This document shows positions 41,980-52,338 of a stretch of DNA of 64,000 bases, one piece after another (the stretch's first letter is position 1; each line of letters opens with the position of its first letter). Both the position numbers and the translations under genes were made by a program. The notes below the pieces were generated by a model. It was not told the origin of the DNA, made no database searches, and saw only the letters and a program-made list of their open reading frames with translations. This DNA is from Proteus mirabilis ATCC 29906 (GTDB taxonomy: Bacteria; Pseudomonadota; Gammaproteobacteria; Enterobacterales; Enterobacteriaceae): contig NZ_GG668578.1 of the NCBI RefSeq assembly GCF_000160755.1, positions 331,047 to 395,046 of the forward strand, read 5' to 3'.

Positions 41980-42609
41980 ATGTCTGATACACATCATCGT
42001 CCTATATTAGATATTGGACTATCAAGACTAGAGTTTCTGCGAATATCCGGTAAAGGGCTGGCAGGGATCACCATAGCACCCGCACTACTTTCTCTTTTAG
42101 GTTGTAAGCAAGAAGAAATAGACAGTGGCGTTATTCAACTGACAACCACACCTAAAGGTGTATTAGTGACTAATCGTGCCCGTTGCACTGGCTGTCATCG
42201 TTGTGAAACAGCATGTACAACATGGAATGATGGTAGCGTTGGCTCTTTCTTCTCCCGTACTAAAATCCATCGTCATTTCTATTTTGGTGATAAAGGCATT
42301 GGCTCTGGAGGGGGCTTATATGGCGACTTAAACTTTACCACTGATACTTGTCGCCAATGCAAAACACCCGAGTGTATGAACGTCTGCCCAGTAAAAGCTA
42401 TCCGTTATCAAGAAGAGTTTGGCTGTATTGTCGTTGATACTCGTCGTTGTATCGGCTGTGCCGCTTGTACAACAGCTTGCCCGTGGATGATGGCAACCGT
42501 CAATCCACAAACGAAAAAATCCGGTAAATGTAATTTATGTGGTGAATGCGCTTCAGCATGCCCAACAGGGGCATTGCACATTATTGAATGGAAAGAAATT
42601 ACCGTTTGA
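41980..42609 (+). CDS. ydhY: 4Fe-4S ferredoxin-type protein YdhY
   Basis: A 209-residue polyferredoxin, very similar to E. coli YdhY. Residues 15-42 (SRLEFLRISGKGLAG onward) resemble a Tat-like signal with a single arginine pair position changed, ending in LSLLGC. Sixteen or so cysteines then form four clusters: CTGCHRCETAC, CRQCKTPECMNVCP, CIGCAACTTACP and CNLCGECASACP. It probably passes electrons to or from YdhV. First gene of the operon. Confidence 0.93.
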   Translation: MSDTHHRPILDIGLSRLEFLRISGKGLAGITIAPALLSLLGCKQEEIDSGVIQLTTTPKGVLVTNRARCTGCHRCETACTTWNDGSVGSFFSRTKIHRHFYFGDKGIGSGGGLYGDLNFTTDTCRQCKTPECMNVCPVKAIRYQEEFGCIVVDTRRCIGCAACTTACPWMMATVNPQTKKSGKCNLCGECASACPTGALHIIEWKEITV

Positions 42610-42634
42610 TTTTTCTTAGCAATCACCTCATTGA

Positions 42635-44764
<2,130 letters not shown>

Positions 44765-44779
44765 TAGGTAAAGGAGATC

Positions 44780-45496
44780 ATGATGAATAAACAGAATGCA
44801 TCAGCCTCTATACCACCTGATATTGCTCATGATGCTGATATTACTTTAGAACAACCGGATATTTCTCTTCGTCGTTGGCTATTGCCGTTATCAGAGAGAG
44901 GTATTGGGCATGGTACTCACACCTTAACGGATACCACAGAAGAGCAAATTGAAGATATCGCGCAATTATCGGCTGAACAACACCTAGCCAATGCAATCCG
45001 TCAATGTTCAAAAGAAGGTGAACTATTAGCTATTTCCACGCTGTATGATGCGCCTTATTCACTCTCTGAAGAAGAGGTAATGCAATTAAGAGTCGCGTTG
45101 AACGAGGACGCTTTCGTTGATATTACTTATTTAACACATAATGGTGAGGATTATTTCTATTCTGACACTGTTATGTCAGATAACTATGCACAATTACAGC
45201 TTCTCAATAGATATACCGATATTTGTACTGCCATTGCAGGTTTAGTTCGCTTTGAATGCGAAACCTACCCTCGTCCATTGAAGCAAAGCATGTTGATGTC
45301 GGAGCCTTTTTATTACACCGCTGCAGAAATAGACGATGCATTGACGCTGATGAAAACTCACCCTGATTTTCAAGATATTCAGCAAATATTCGCCTCTAAC
45401 AATGCCCCTTACCTATTTAGTAGCACCCTAATGAGTTATGGCAAGGCGAGAGGGTTAACAGAATGGCTGGAGGTAGAACAATATGAAAATCCTTAA
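44780..45496 (+). CDS. ydhW: YdhW, operon protein of unknown function
   Basis: A 238-residue soluble acidic protein in the position of ydhW in the E. coli ydhYVWXUT operon; no enzyme motif is recognisable. It might be a chaperone or maturation factor for the neighbouring redox enzyme (inference from position only). AAGGAG precedes two adjacent ATGs at 44780 and 44783. Its last codons contain a strong ribosome site for the small ORF described next. Confidence 0.85.
   Translation: MMNKQNASASIPPDIAHDADITLEQPDISLRRWLLPLSERGIGHGTHTLTDTTEEQIEDIAQLSAEQHLANAIRQCSKEGELLAISTLYDAPYSLSEEEVMQLRVALNEDAFVDITYLTHNGEDYFYSDTVMSDNYAQLQLLNRYTDICTAIAGLVRFECETYPRPLKQSMLMSEPFYYTAAEIDDALTLMKTHPDFQDIQQIFASNNAPYLFSSTLMSYGKARGLTEWLEVEQYENP
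45469..45474 (+). promoter_or_regulatory. Consensus ribosome-binding site inside ydhW
   Basis: GGAGGT lies 8 bases before the ATG at 45483. It is the main evidence that the 26-codon ORF there is translated. Confidence 0.7.
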
Positions 45497-45563
45497 TGCT
45501 CCACCCTGTCGACGAAATGTTCTGTGGGTATTACAACAGCATCAGATTGAGGAGCAAAAATAA
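45483..45563 (+). CDS. Small ORF (26 residues) between ydhW and ydhX
   Basis: This frame starts inside the end of ydhW (14-base overlap) and stops in TAATG, overlapping the ydhX start by one base. The product is 26 residues: MKILNAPPCRRNVLWV followed by LQQHQIEEQK. It has one cysteine, a paired arginine and a short hydrophobic stretch, but no recognised family. A consensus GGAGGT ribosome site at optimal distance and the tight coupling to both neighbours favour a real gene. Against it, the ORF may simply serve to carry ribosomes across the ydhW-ydhX gap to the GAGGAG site of ydhX. Confidence 0.55.
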   Translation: MKILNAPPCRRNVLWVLQQHQIEEQK

Positions 45564-46234
45564 TGCATGTTTCTCGCCGTAAATTTGTAGCAGGTATAGG
45601 TACTGTGATCTTTTTCAGTGCGCCACTGGGTAGTGCCTTAGCGGCAGCCACAGATAAAAAACCGATACGCTATGCCATGATCCATGACGAAACACGCTGT
45701 AATGGCTGTAATATTTGTGCCACAGCGTGCCGTCGATTAAATAAAGTACCAACCGGAATGGCGCGAATGGATATTGCACACATTCCATTAAGCTTAAAAG
45801 AAGATAACGATAAGTACCATTTTTTTAGACACTCATGTCAGCAGTGTGAAGATGCTCCTTGTATCTCGGTTTGTCCTACGGGCGCATCTTGGCGCGATGA
45901 AAGCAATGGTATTGTTCGCGTTAATAAAGAGAAATGTATTGGCTGTAGTTATTGCATATCAGCCTGTCCTTACCAAGTTCGTTATCTTAATCCCGTAACA
46001 CATGTTGCTGATAAATGTGACTTTTGTCTTGAGTCTCGATTACAAAAAGGGTTCCCACCGATTTGTGTCAGCGCTTGCCCACAAAACGCCCTACTCTTTG
46101 GTAGAGAAGATAGCCCACAAATTCAGCAATGGCTAAAAACACATGACTACTATCTCTATCAACTTGATGGAGTAGGAAAACCGCATCTTTATCGACGTGT
46201 TGGACCTCATGTACAAGGGGGAGATAACGTATGA
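45563..46234 (+). CDS. ydhX: 4Fe-4S ferredoxin-type protein YdhX (Tat-exported)
   Basis: A 223-residue polyferredoxin with an N-terminal twin-arginine signal (SRRKFVAGIGTVIFF, cleavage near ALAAA), so it probably folds in the cytoplasm and works in the periplasm. It has four cysteine clusters: CNGCNICATACR, CQQCEDAPCISVCP, CIGCSYCISACP and CDFCLESRLQKGFPPICVSACP, the NrfC/DmsB pattern. It likely links the membrane cytochrome YdhU to another carrier. GAGGAG ribosome site. The last 4 bases overlap ydhU. Confidence 0.93.
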   Translation: MHVSRRKFVAGIGTVIFFSAPLGSALAAATDKKPIRYAMIHDETRCNGCNICATACRRLNKVPTGMARMDIAHIPLSLKEDNDKYHFFRHSCQQCEDAPCISVCPTGASWRDESNGIVRVNKEKCIGCSYCISACPYQVRYLNPVTHVADKCDFCLESRLQKGFPPICVSACPQNALLFGREDSPQIQQWLKTHDYYLYQLDGVGKPHLYRRVGPHVQGGDNV

Positions 46235-47028
46235 GTGCAATAAATATCATGCCAAATGCAGCACAATTTCAAGCCTCACTCAAACAGTATGTCTTAATCT
46301 ATACACCGGACTATTTACCACTTTGGTTAATTGTTGCCGGCGTATTATTTGTCGGCATGCTACTTGTACTCGCACTTCATGGTTTTTTACGTTACCGCTT
46401 TGCCACACCCCATGGAGAGCATCATCAAGAAGAGAAACTCTATCTTTACTCAAAAGCGGTACGTTTATGGCATTGGAGTAATGCAACTTTATTTATCTTA
46501 CTCCTTCTCAGTGGCGGGATTAACCATTTCGCCCTACTCTCGGCACATGACACGGCGTTACTCGTCAATGTGCATGAAATTTGTGGTTATCTACTCTTAG
46601 TATGCTGGTTGTCCTTTGTATTAATTAATCTTGTTGGTGGCAATGGTAAATTTTACCGTATTGACAGTAAAAACTGGTTGCAACGAGTATTAATGCAAAC
46701 ACGTTTTTATCTTTACGGCATTATTAAGGGGGAAGATCATCCTTTTCCAGCCACTCCCAAGGTTAAATTTAATCCACTGCAACAAATGGCTTATTTAGGT
46801 GTGATGTATGCATTAGTACCATTACTTTTAATCACGGGGATCTTACTGCAAAATCCCATGTTTATCCCTGCTGATGCTGTGCTATTTAAAGCTTGGTTAT
46901 TAATAATTCACCAAATACTAGCCGTGTGTAGTGTCTTTTTTATCTTTGGTCACCTTTACCTGTGTACCACCGGAAGAACGCCATTCCAAACCTTTCGCAG
47001 TATGGTTGACGGCTACCATAGACACTAA
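46231..47028 (+). CDS. ydhU: Membrane cytochrome b-type protein YdhU
   Basis: A 265-residue inner-membrane protein with four to five helices, of the cytochrome b561 / formate dehydrogenase gamma type, similar to PhsC. Histidines suited to heme ligation lie in AVRLWHWSNATLF, NVHEICGYLLL, LIIHQILAVCS and FGHLYLC. It should exchange electrons between the quinone pool and YdhX. Its ATG overlaps the ydhX stop by 4 bases. Confidence 0.92.
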   Translation: MSAINIMPNAAQFQASLKQYVLIYTPDYLPLWLIVAGVLFVGMLLVLALHGFLRYRFATPHGEHHQEEKLYLYSKAVRLWHWSNATLFILLLLSGGINHFALLSAHDTALLVNVHEICGYLLLVCWLSFVLINLVGGNGKFYRIDSKNWLQRVLMQTRFYLYGIIKGEDHPFPATPKVKFNPLQQMAYLGVMYALVPLLLITGILLQNPMFIPADAVLFKAWLLIIHQILAVCSVFFIFGHLYLCTTGRTPFQTFRSMVDGYHRH

Positions 47029-47053
47029 TAAATAGATGGTTCAAGGAGCTTAT

Positions 47054-48022
47054 ATGTCAGTCCCTTCACAGGAAAATATCACACTAACCAAAGAAGACTT
47101 ACGCCAACTGCATGTTTCAAGTTCACTTTATCGTTGGTTTTTGCGTTATTTTCCCCATGGAGGTACTTACCGTGCTATCCATAATGAATTGATAAAACAA
47201 CGTCAAACACAATGGATAGAAAGCTTAATTCAATATATTTATCTGCGTCATTTTAGTCAGTCCTCTTTTGCCAAACAGGAACAAGAAGTGATAGAAAACA
47301 TCTTGTCCCTGTTAGGCAATGAAAAACAAACCGGTGTGACATTACAACGTTTACCCTATCACCAACCGCAATCTAGCGACGAAAACATTCAGTTTTCTAC
47401 CGAATGGCATCAACTGATTGTCAAAAGCCAACAATTTAATACCGCCCTCGCATTATGTGGTCGTGATAATATTGTCGCCTTTTCCGGTGATGAAAACAGT
47501 ATTGCTAACACTGGTTATAGTAACCAATTAATCAACAGCGGATTTGCTGGAAAGATCAGTAATACGGCAGATCAATGTCGTATTGGTAGCTTAGGAGGAC
47601 GCTCTCGTATTTGTAATAGTGGCAACGATGTTAAAATTTACGCTTCTGGTCAAGGGGCGCATATTGCCAATAGTGGTATAAGAAACTTTATTAATGCGAC
47701 TCAATCCCGTACAAAAGTCACCAATACTGGTGATTTAGCACATATTACTGTTACTGGCGATAACGCCATTGCTATCAACACAGGTGATAACTGCACACTC
47801 TCTGTATCTGGGGATAACAGCGTGTGTATCTCAACAGGGCATCTTCAGCAATTTTGCTTAGGAAAAGGCGGTAGCGCTGTGATTGCCTATCACGATGGAA
47901 AACGTACCCGCTTTAACGTTTTCTATGAAGGTGAAGATAATATTGAGGCCGGCATTCACTACTACTTAGATGAAAAACAGCGCCCTGTTGCAATGGATAA
48001 TATTACTGAACTCAATAATTAA
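47054..48022 (+). CDS. ydhT: YdhT, operon protein with beta-helix-like repeats
   Basis: The last ydh gene, 322 residues with no known function. From about residue 140 to 280 the chain is a string of short repeats of the type GDENSIANTGYSNQLINSG, rich in Gly, Asn, Ser and Ile, as in beta-helix or pentapeptide-like solenoids. The ATG at 47054 has AAGGAG upstream; an in-frame start at 47036 is less likely. About 35 codons at its 3' end are duplicated at 50213-50311. Confidence 0.85.
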   Translation: MSVPSQENITLTKEDLRQLHVSSSLYRWFLRYFPHGGTYRAIHNELIKQRQTQWIESLIQYIYLRHFSQSSFAKQEQEVIENILSLLGNEKQTGVTLQRLPYHQPQSSDENIQFSTEWHQLIVKSQQFNTALALCGRDNIVAFSGDENSIANTGYSNQLINSGFAGKISNTADQCRIGSLGGRSRICNSGNDVKIYASGQGAHIANSGIRNFINATQSRTKVTNTGDLAHITVTGDNAIAINTGDNCTLSVSGDNSVCISTGHLQQFCLGKGGSAVIAYHDGKRTRFNVFYEGEDNIEAGIHYYLDEKQRPVAMDNITELNN

Positions 48023-48044
48023 TAAAAAATTCTCATAGAAGCTA
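47933..48044 (+). repeat. Direct repeat, left copy (3' end of ydhT and flank)
   Basis: This segment and 50225-50336 align over about 112 bases, with roughly four of five positions identical by eye and two small gaps. The match continues past the ydhT stop into non-coding sequence. Confidence 0.85.
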
Positions 48045-48188
48045 TTGGGCAAATATGGAGACGAAACACGATAACGTCGCATTGTTTCACAAAGATTTAG
48101 AGTTATATTTTATATTTTTGATATAAACAGCAAAATATATTTTTAAGCATAAAATGTGAATAAGCTATTATCACCACTTGTGACCAAG

Positions 48189-48671
48189 TTATGCATTAGG
48201 GACTACTGTGATAGTTGTATTAGCATCCTTGTCTTTCTTTATAAAAGAACCATTTTTATCTTTAATATATGCAGAATTACCGATCCTAATTTCCTCTTCA
48301 TTTAAAGAATACATTATTGACATCACTTTATCTTTTTCTATACATTTTTTGTTACTTTTAATTTCAGTAAAACATAATCGATCGTATTTTCCTTCTTCTA
48401 AATATCCATCACCGTAATTCCATATAGAAATCAAAAATAAACTATTTTTATTCTTAAATAAATCATACTTTTTATCTAAAACATCTTGATTGTTTTTCCA
48501 CCATATTATTTTTCCATAATCAGTTATCGGAAAATCCTCAACCAGAATAGAGGTGGTATACGTATCTTTATGTACTCCCATAACTTTAACGGGAATAAAA
48601 AACTCATACACTACAAAAAAAATAAAAGATAGCAAAAATATGATTATTGTTATTTTATATTTAAAAGCCAT
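48189..48671 (-). CDS. DUF943 family membrane protein, candidate immunity partner
   Basis: A 160-residue protein with one N-terminal membrane helix (ITIIIFLLSFIFFVVYEFF) and a periplasmic domain. It has the DUF943 pattern: VMGVHKDTYTTSILVEDFPITDYGKIIWW, then WNYGDGYLEEGKYDRLCF with a Cys pair (Cys in DRLCF and NKKCIE). The family has no proven function. Its start overlaps the stop of the DUF3289 gene (TAATG), so the two are translated together. That arrangement, with a single-span periplasm-facing protein, is typical of effector-immunity pairs; the role is inference. Confidence 0.75.
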   Translation of the reverse strand: MAFKYKITIIIFLLSFIFFVVYEFFIPVKVMGVHKDTYTTSILVEDFPITDYGKIIWWKNNQDVLDKKYDLFKNKNSLFLISIWNYGDGYLEEGKYDRLCFTEIKSNKKCIEKDKVMSIMYSLNEEEIRIGNSAYIKDKNGSFIKKDKDANTTITVVPNA

Positions 48672-49522
48672 TATTTTGGACTCCGAATTTTTATATTAAT
48701 AGTCGCTTCCATATTGGTCATAAACGGTTTAAAGCCTAATTTGTCATATCGCTGTAATACAAACCAAATTCTAAAAAATCTGAAATTATGATAAAGAGCA
48801 GACATAATATCATTACTATCTAAACCAAAATGATCTTGAATTTTATAATGAATAATTGCATCACAATAATCATTGTAAATTTCTAGCTTTTGTAAAGTAA
48901 TGGTCGTTGACCAAGTGTCATGTACGGTAATCCCCAATCCATTCACTCTATCCTCAAGACGATCGAATTTAGGAAGCACGCTATCGCCTATATAACTTTT
49001 TAGCACCAAGTGAATATCAATACGGTCTTTTATACTTCGAGTATTCCAATTAATAGATTTATTAAAAACGTCTCTTATTTTCAGTAATGAACTATTATCA
49101 GAATCATCTTCTAAAATTTGCTCTCTGATAGCATCGTTTAATAAAGGATCATTATAAGGTGCGCCATCATTAAATTGCATATGAGTTATCATTTTATTAA
49201 TAAGGATCGCATAAGGACTACGGAAGGCAAACATTGATGATAAATGGCGAAATTCATCAAACAAGATTTGTGCACATTCAGCTTTTCCTATTTTTGATAT
49301 CACTATGTTATGATTATTCGCATCATAGACTTTATTAAAAAATCCATCATTTTCTATTGTTTGGAAAGTGTATGGATTTACTCTCATTGAAACATCACGC
49401 AAATTAAATTGATTTCGTAGCTGATCTCCACTCAAATCTCCGTAACGCATATCATCTGCACTGTAATCATCCATACGTCTTTGAGTTTGGTATATAACCA
49501 ATGGAGTAATTATCGCTGACAT
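48671..49522 (-). CDS. DUF3289 family protein, candidate type VI effector
   Basis: A 283-residue protein with the DUF3289 (YPO3983-like) signature. DDMRYGDLSGDQLRNQFNL lies near the N-terminus. The C-terminal half holds LPKFDRLEDRVNGLGITVHDTW, a YKIQDHFGLDSNDI block and FRIWFVLQRYDKLGFKPFMTN. DUF3289 proteins are often found with type VI secretion genes and some are suspected toxins; no catalytic motif can be named. It lies 21 bases after the Hcp-like gene and overlaps the DUF943 gene by one base. Confidence 0.78.
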   Translation of the reverse strand: MSAIITPLVIYQTQRRMDDYSADDMRYGDLSGDQLRNQFNLRDVSMRVNPYTFQTIENDGFFNKVYDANNHNIVISKIGKAECAQILFDEFRHLSSMFAFRSPYAILINKMITHMQFNDGAPYNDPLLNDAIREQILEDDSDNSSLLKIRDVFNKSINWNTRSIKDRIDIHLVLKSYIGDSVLPKFDRLEDRVNGLGITVHDTWSTTITLQKLEIYNDYCDAIIHYKIQDHFGLDSNDIMSALYHNFRFFRIWFVLQRYDKLGFKPFMTNMEATINIKIRSPK

Positions 49523-49543
49523 AATTCTGCCTTGTATAAACTC

Positions 49544-50017
49544 TTAAATTGTACTTGAGATACTATATCCCGACGTACCAGCCATGATGTGATTACATGT
49601 AATACTTTCATAGTGTATTGTAATTATTTCACTGGGTAATGAATCACTTTGAGTTATTGTGCTGGCATTCACCTGGGAATAATTAACAATTGATGCATTA
49701 GTTAAAACAACAGTCATATATTTTTCTTGTGAACCAGTAGCGGAGGTTCGATAGTAATCAAGTTCACATCTTAATATTTCATTATTTGTGATGGCGACAA
49801 TGAGTAAAGGCGTTGATTTATCGACATGTTTGGTAATTGACATTGGATGGTGGCTCAGATTTTGGGCTCTGTTTATATTGAATGAAGAAGCTATTACTAA
49901 TATCTCATCAGTATGGTTTTCTTGATATTTATTTCCTATTGAGTCCCAAGTAGAGCACCCTGCTGAAATTAAGCCCTGTTTATTTCCATTTAAACGTAAG
50001 TAAATATTATTAGCCAT
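49544..50017 (-). CDS. Orphan Hcp-family type VI secretion tube protein
   Basis: A 157-residue Hcp-like protein. The family pattern is clear: MANNIYLRLNGNKQGLISAG, STWDSIGNKYQENHTDEILV, SHHPMSITKHVDKSTPLL, a middle strand with YYRTSATGSQEKY, and a final IHYESITCNHIMAGTSGYS. Hcp hexamers stack into the secreted tube and carry small effectors in their lumen. No other type VI genes are nearby, so this is an orphan cassette copy. The ATG at 50017 has AAGGTG upstream; a 12-codon longer frame lacks support. First gene of the hcp-DUF3289-DUF943 unit. Confidence 0.88.
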   Translation of the reverse strand: MANNIYLRLNGNKQGLISAGCSTWDSIGNKYQENHTDEILVIASSFNINRAQNLSHHPMSITKHVDKSTPLLIVAITNNEILRCELDYYRTSATGSQEKYMTVVLTNASIVNYSQVNASTITQSDSLPSEIITIHYESITCNHIMAGTSGYSISSTI

Positions 50018-50212
50018 GATTAATTCACCTTGATTATGAGCAGTTTTAAACACTCTAAAGCAATACTGCTAGTATAGTATTATGATAAAAAAACATACAA
50101 GTAACCTACTATAGGTATTAATGGAGTGTATTAGAAACAACATGGGTGATGATTATTTAGCAACTTACCAATAAAATATATTCGCTGGTATTACTCTCTA
50201 TGTTTAATATAA
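50018..50212. other. Promoter region of the hcp cassette
   Basis: About 195 AT-rich bases between the hcp start and the ydhT duplicate. It should hold the leftward hcp promoter; no integrase, terminal repeat or other gene was seen. Confidence 0.5.
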
Positions 50213-50311
50213 CTTTTTATAGATGAAGATAATATTGTGGTGAGTACTTACTACTATTTAGATGAAAAACAGCACCCCGTTGCAATGAATAATTTTACTG
50301 AATGCTTATAA
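50213..50311 (+). pseudogene. Duplicate 3' end of ydhT
   Basis: An in-frame relic reads DEDNIVVSTYYYLDEKQ then HPVAMNNFTECL and stop, against GEDNIEAGIHYYLDEKQ, RPVAMDNITELNN in ydhT. It has no start and is preceded by a TAA at 50210. The changes are spread along it, so it comes from a diverged ydhT, not a recent copy. Confidence 0.85.
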
Positions 50312-50336
50312 TTAGTAAAAATCCTCACAGAAGTTA
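50225..50336 (+). repeat. Direct repeat, right copy (ydhT 3'-end duplicate)
   Basis: Partner of 47933-48044. The two copies bracket the hcp-DUF3289-DUF943 cassette; start-to-start distance is 2,292 bases. Confidence 0.85.
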
Positions 50337-50343
50337 GCTTGTA

Positions 50344-50410
50344 AAAATGGACACTATAATGTCCAATTATGCCATATTATGCTATAATTGGACATTATAG
50401 TGTCCATTTT
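50344..50410 (+). promoter_or_regulatory. Large palindromic operator of the hipB-like gene
   Basis: Two perfect 27-bp arms (50344-50370 and 50384-50410) face each other across 13 bases. Each arm holds a smaller dyad of half-sites TGGACA and TGTCCA spaced by 6 bases (50348-50365 and 50389-50406), so there are two operators 41 bases apart, near four helical turns. This fits cooperative autorepression by a HipB dimer. The right site ends 20 bases before the ATG. Confidence 0.85.
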
Positions 50411-50426
50411 ATGTTTAGAGCTAATA

Positions 50427-50720
50427 ATGAAACTCTCATTACTTACCGATATTGATGTTAGTCGAGCTTTTGCTACTCATTTACGAAAACGACGAGAAAA
50501 AGAAAAATGGTCTCGGGAACATCTTGCCGAGCGCAGTACCGTCCCTGCATCAACAATTAAAAAATTTGAGTTACAAGGCAAAATTTCATTACGACAACTA
50601 CTGTTACTTTGGCAGTGTCTTGATGATTTAAATAACCTTTATGCCGTTGTTGACCCTAAAAAAGCCAATAAGCCTCGTATACCAAGAACCATTGAAGAGG
50701 TATTACAAGATGAATTTTAA
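50427..50720 (+). CDS. HipB-like helix-turn-helix antitoxin
   Basis: A 97-residue XRE-family DNA-binding protein. The helix-turn-helix covers about residues 11-65 (FATHLRKRREKEKWSREHLAERSTVPASTIKKFE), followed by a short acidic tail. Its place beside a HipA relic makes it the antitoxin and repressor of a hipBA module. The ATG at 50427 gives the family length; an in-frame upstream start lies within the operator. It seems intact. Confidence 0.85.
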   Translation: MKLSLLTDIDVSRAFATHLRKRREKEKWSREHLAERSTVPASTIKKFELQGKISLRQLLLLWQCLDDLNNLYAVVDPKKANKPRIPRTIEEVLQDEF

Positions 50721-50725
50721 GCTAA

Positions 50726-50941
50726 CATGGTAAACAACCACCATTAAACATAATCAAACATCTTGCAGAAATAGCTGGTTTTGAAAGTTGGCAACAAGCA
50801 CAAACGTATATCCATCATACTGTTGATATTATTAGTCAATTCTCATCGTTAGCTAAAGAGTATGGCGTTTCAAATTCCGTTCGTGCTGATATTGATAAAA
50901 CGCTTACTAATCGCCTAAAAGAAAATCAACACTTACTTTAA
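50726..50941 (+). pseudogene. HipA toxin remnant (C-terminal 71 codons)
   Basis: An open frame with no start codon reads HGKQPPLNIIKHLAEIAG then FESWQQAQTYIHHTVD and ends NRLKENQHLL. This resembles the C-terminal helical part of HipA-type kinases, where a basic loop is followed by LLxLAxxAG and a helix before the stop. The kinase core is missing, so the toxin is gone while hipB and its operator remain. Confidence 0.7.
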
Positions 50942-50946
50942 TTTCG

Positions 50947-50976
50947 TAAAAAAGGGAAACGGAAGTTTCCCTTTTA
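50947..50976 (-). terminator. Bidirectional terminator of brnQ and the hip locus
   Basis: AAAGGGAAAC and GTTTCCCTTT form the stem. A-rich sequence on the left gives a T run for brnQ on the minus strand, and TTTTAG follows on the plus strand. Confidence 0.85.
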
Positions 50977-51000
50977 GATTTTAATTTAATGTATTTTAGC

Positions 51001-52338
51001 TTATTTGTTTATCCCAGAGTGGATCACTTTTTTATGTTGTGAGCCAGCTACTTTATCGTAAATAGCGCATACAACAATAGTCACTAATACAGGAATTAAC
51101 CACGCTAATCCTTGCTCACTTAATGGTAATTTAGCCGCCCAATCCGGTAATAAATGTTTTAAATGATCAGATGCTTTAATGGCATCAAAAATGCCAAAAA
51201 ATAAGCTTATTGCCATTGCAGGGGCAATAATGCGGCTTGGATTATGCCAAAAACGTAAAGTGAAACTCATCAGAATAATCACAATACAAGGAGGATAAAT
51301 CATCACCAGAACAGGAATGGAGAACGCAATCAGTTTACTTAAACCAAGATTAGAGACTACCGCGGAAAATACAGCCAAAATCAATACTAATGTACGATAA
51401 GAAATAGGCAAATAGCGGCTAAAAAACTCCGCACAAGCACAAGTTAAACCTACCGCTGTCACCATACAAGCTAAGAAAATAAGCAGAGCTAAAAAGAAAC
51501 TACCAAAATTACCGAAAGTATGTTGCACATAAGCATGTAAAATATCTGCGCCATCTTTTGCTTCTGGAATAATGCTGCCGCTAGCAGAACCAAGCTTAAA
51601 TAAACTAAGATAAATCGCCGTTAATAACACACCCGCGATAATTCCCGCCCACATAGTATAACGTGTTAATAAAGACGAATTATCAATCCCTCTTGAGCGG
51701 GCCGCATTGACAATAACAATACCAAAGACCATCGCGCCTAACGTATCCATGGTAAGATAGCCATTAATAAAACCTTGGGTAAATGCCATATCTTGATATG
51801 CTTGTGTAGCGGGGATCGGCGTTCCTGCTGGCCAAAATAGCGCAGCTAAACCTAATACAGCTAAGGCTAAAATTTTAATCGGTGCCAGAATGTGACCAAC
51901 ACTATCAAGTAATTTTCCCGGATACAGTGAAATACCGATAACAATTAAAAAGTAAATAACACTATAAATAAGTAAGGCAATATCACTATCACCCACTAAA
52001 GGGGCAATGCCAACTTTAAAAGAGACCGTTGCGGTTCGAGGGGTGGCAAATAAAGGGCCGACAGCAAGATAAGCGACTATTGCTAATAAAAGTCCCATAG
52101 ATTTACCAATGGGGGTGCTTAATGCTTCAATTCCCCCTCCCACTTTCGCTAATGCCACCACTGTTAGCACAGGTAAGCCAACTCCGGTTAGCAAAAAACC
52201 AATGGCCGCAGTCCAAACAAACTCCCCTGATTGCAACCCCACCATCGGAGGAAAAATAATATTCCCTGCTCCAACAAATAGAGCAAAAGTCATAAAACCT
52301 AATGCCAGAATGTCTCTGGAAGTTAATCGATGTGCCAT
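51001..52338 (-). CDS. brnQ: Branched-chain amino acid transport protein BrnQ
   Basis: An inner-membrane symporter for leucine, isoleucine and valine (LIVCS family). The 445-residue chain has twelve predicted helices and starts [31 protein letters not shown], the family's best-conserved segment. As in E. coli it lies downstream of phoR on the same strand, here with a 497-base gap that includes a terminator. Confidence 0.96.
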   Translation of the reverse strand: MAHRLTSRDILALGFMTFALFVGAGNIIFPPMVGLQSGEFVWTAAIGFLLTGVGLPVLTVVALAKVGGGIEALSTPIGKSMGLLLAIVAYLAVGPLFATPRTATVSFKVGIAPLVGDSDIALLIYSVIYFLIVIGISLYPGKLLDSVGHILAPIKILALAVLGLAALFWPAGTPIPATQAYQDMAFTQGFINGYLTMDTLGAMVFGIVIVNAARSRGIDNSSLLTRYTMWAGIIAGVLLTAIYLSLFKLGSASGSIIPEAKDGADILHAYVQHTFGNFGSFFLALLIFLACMVTAVGLTCACAEFFSRYLPISYRTLVLILAVFSAVVSNLGLSKLIAFSIPVLVMIYPPCIVIILMSFTLRFWHNPSRIIAPAMAISLFFGIFDAIKASDHLKHLLPDWAAKLPLSEQGLAWLIPVLVTIVVCAIYDKVAGSQHKKVIHSGINK

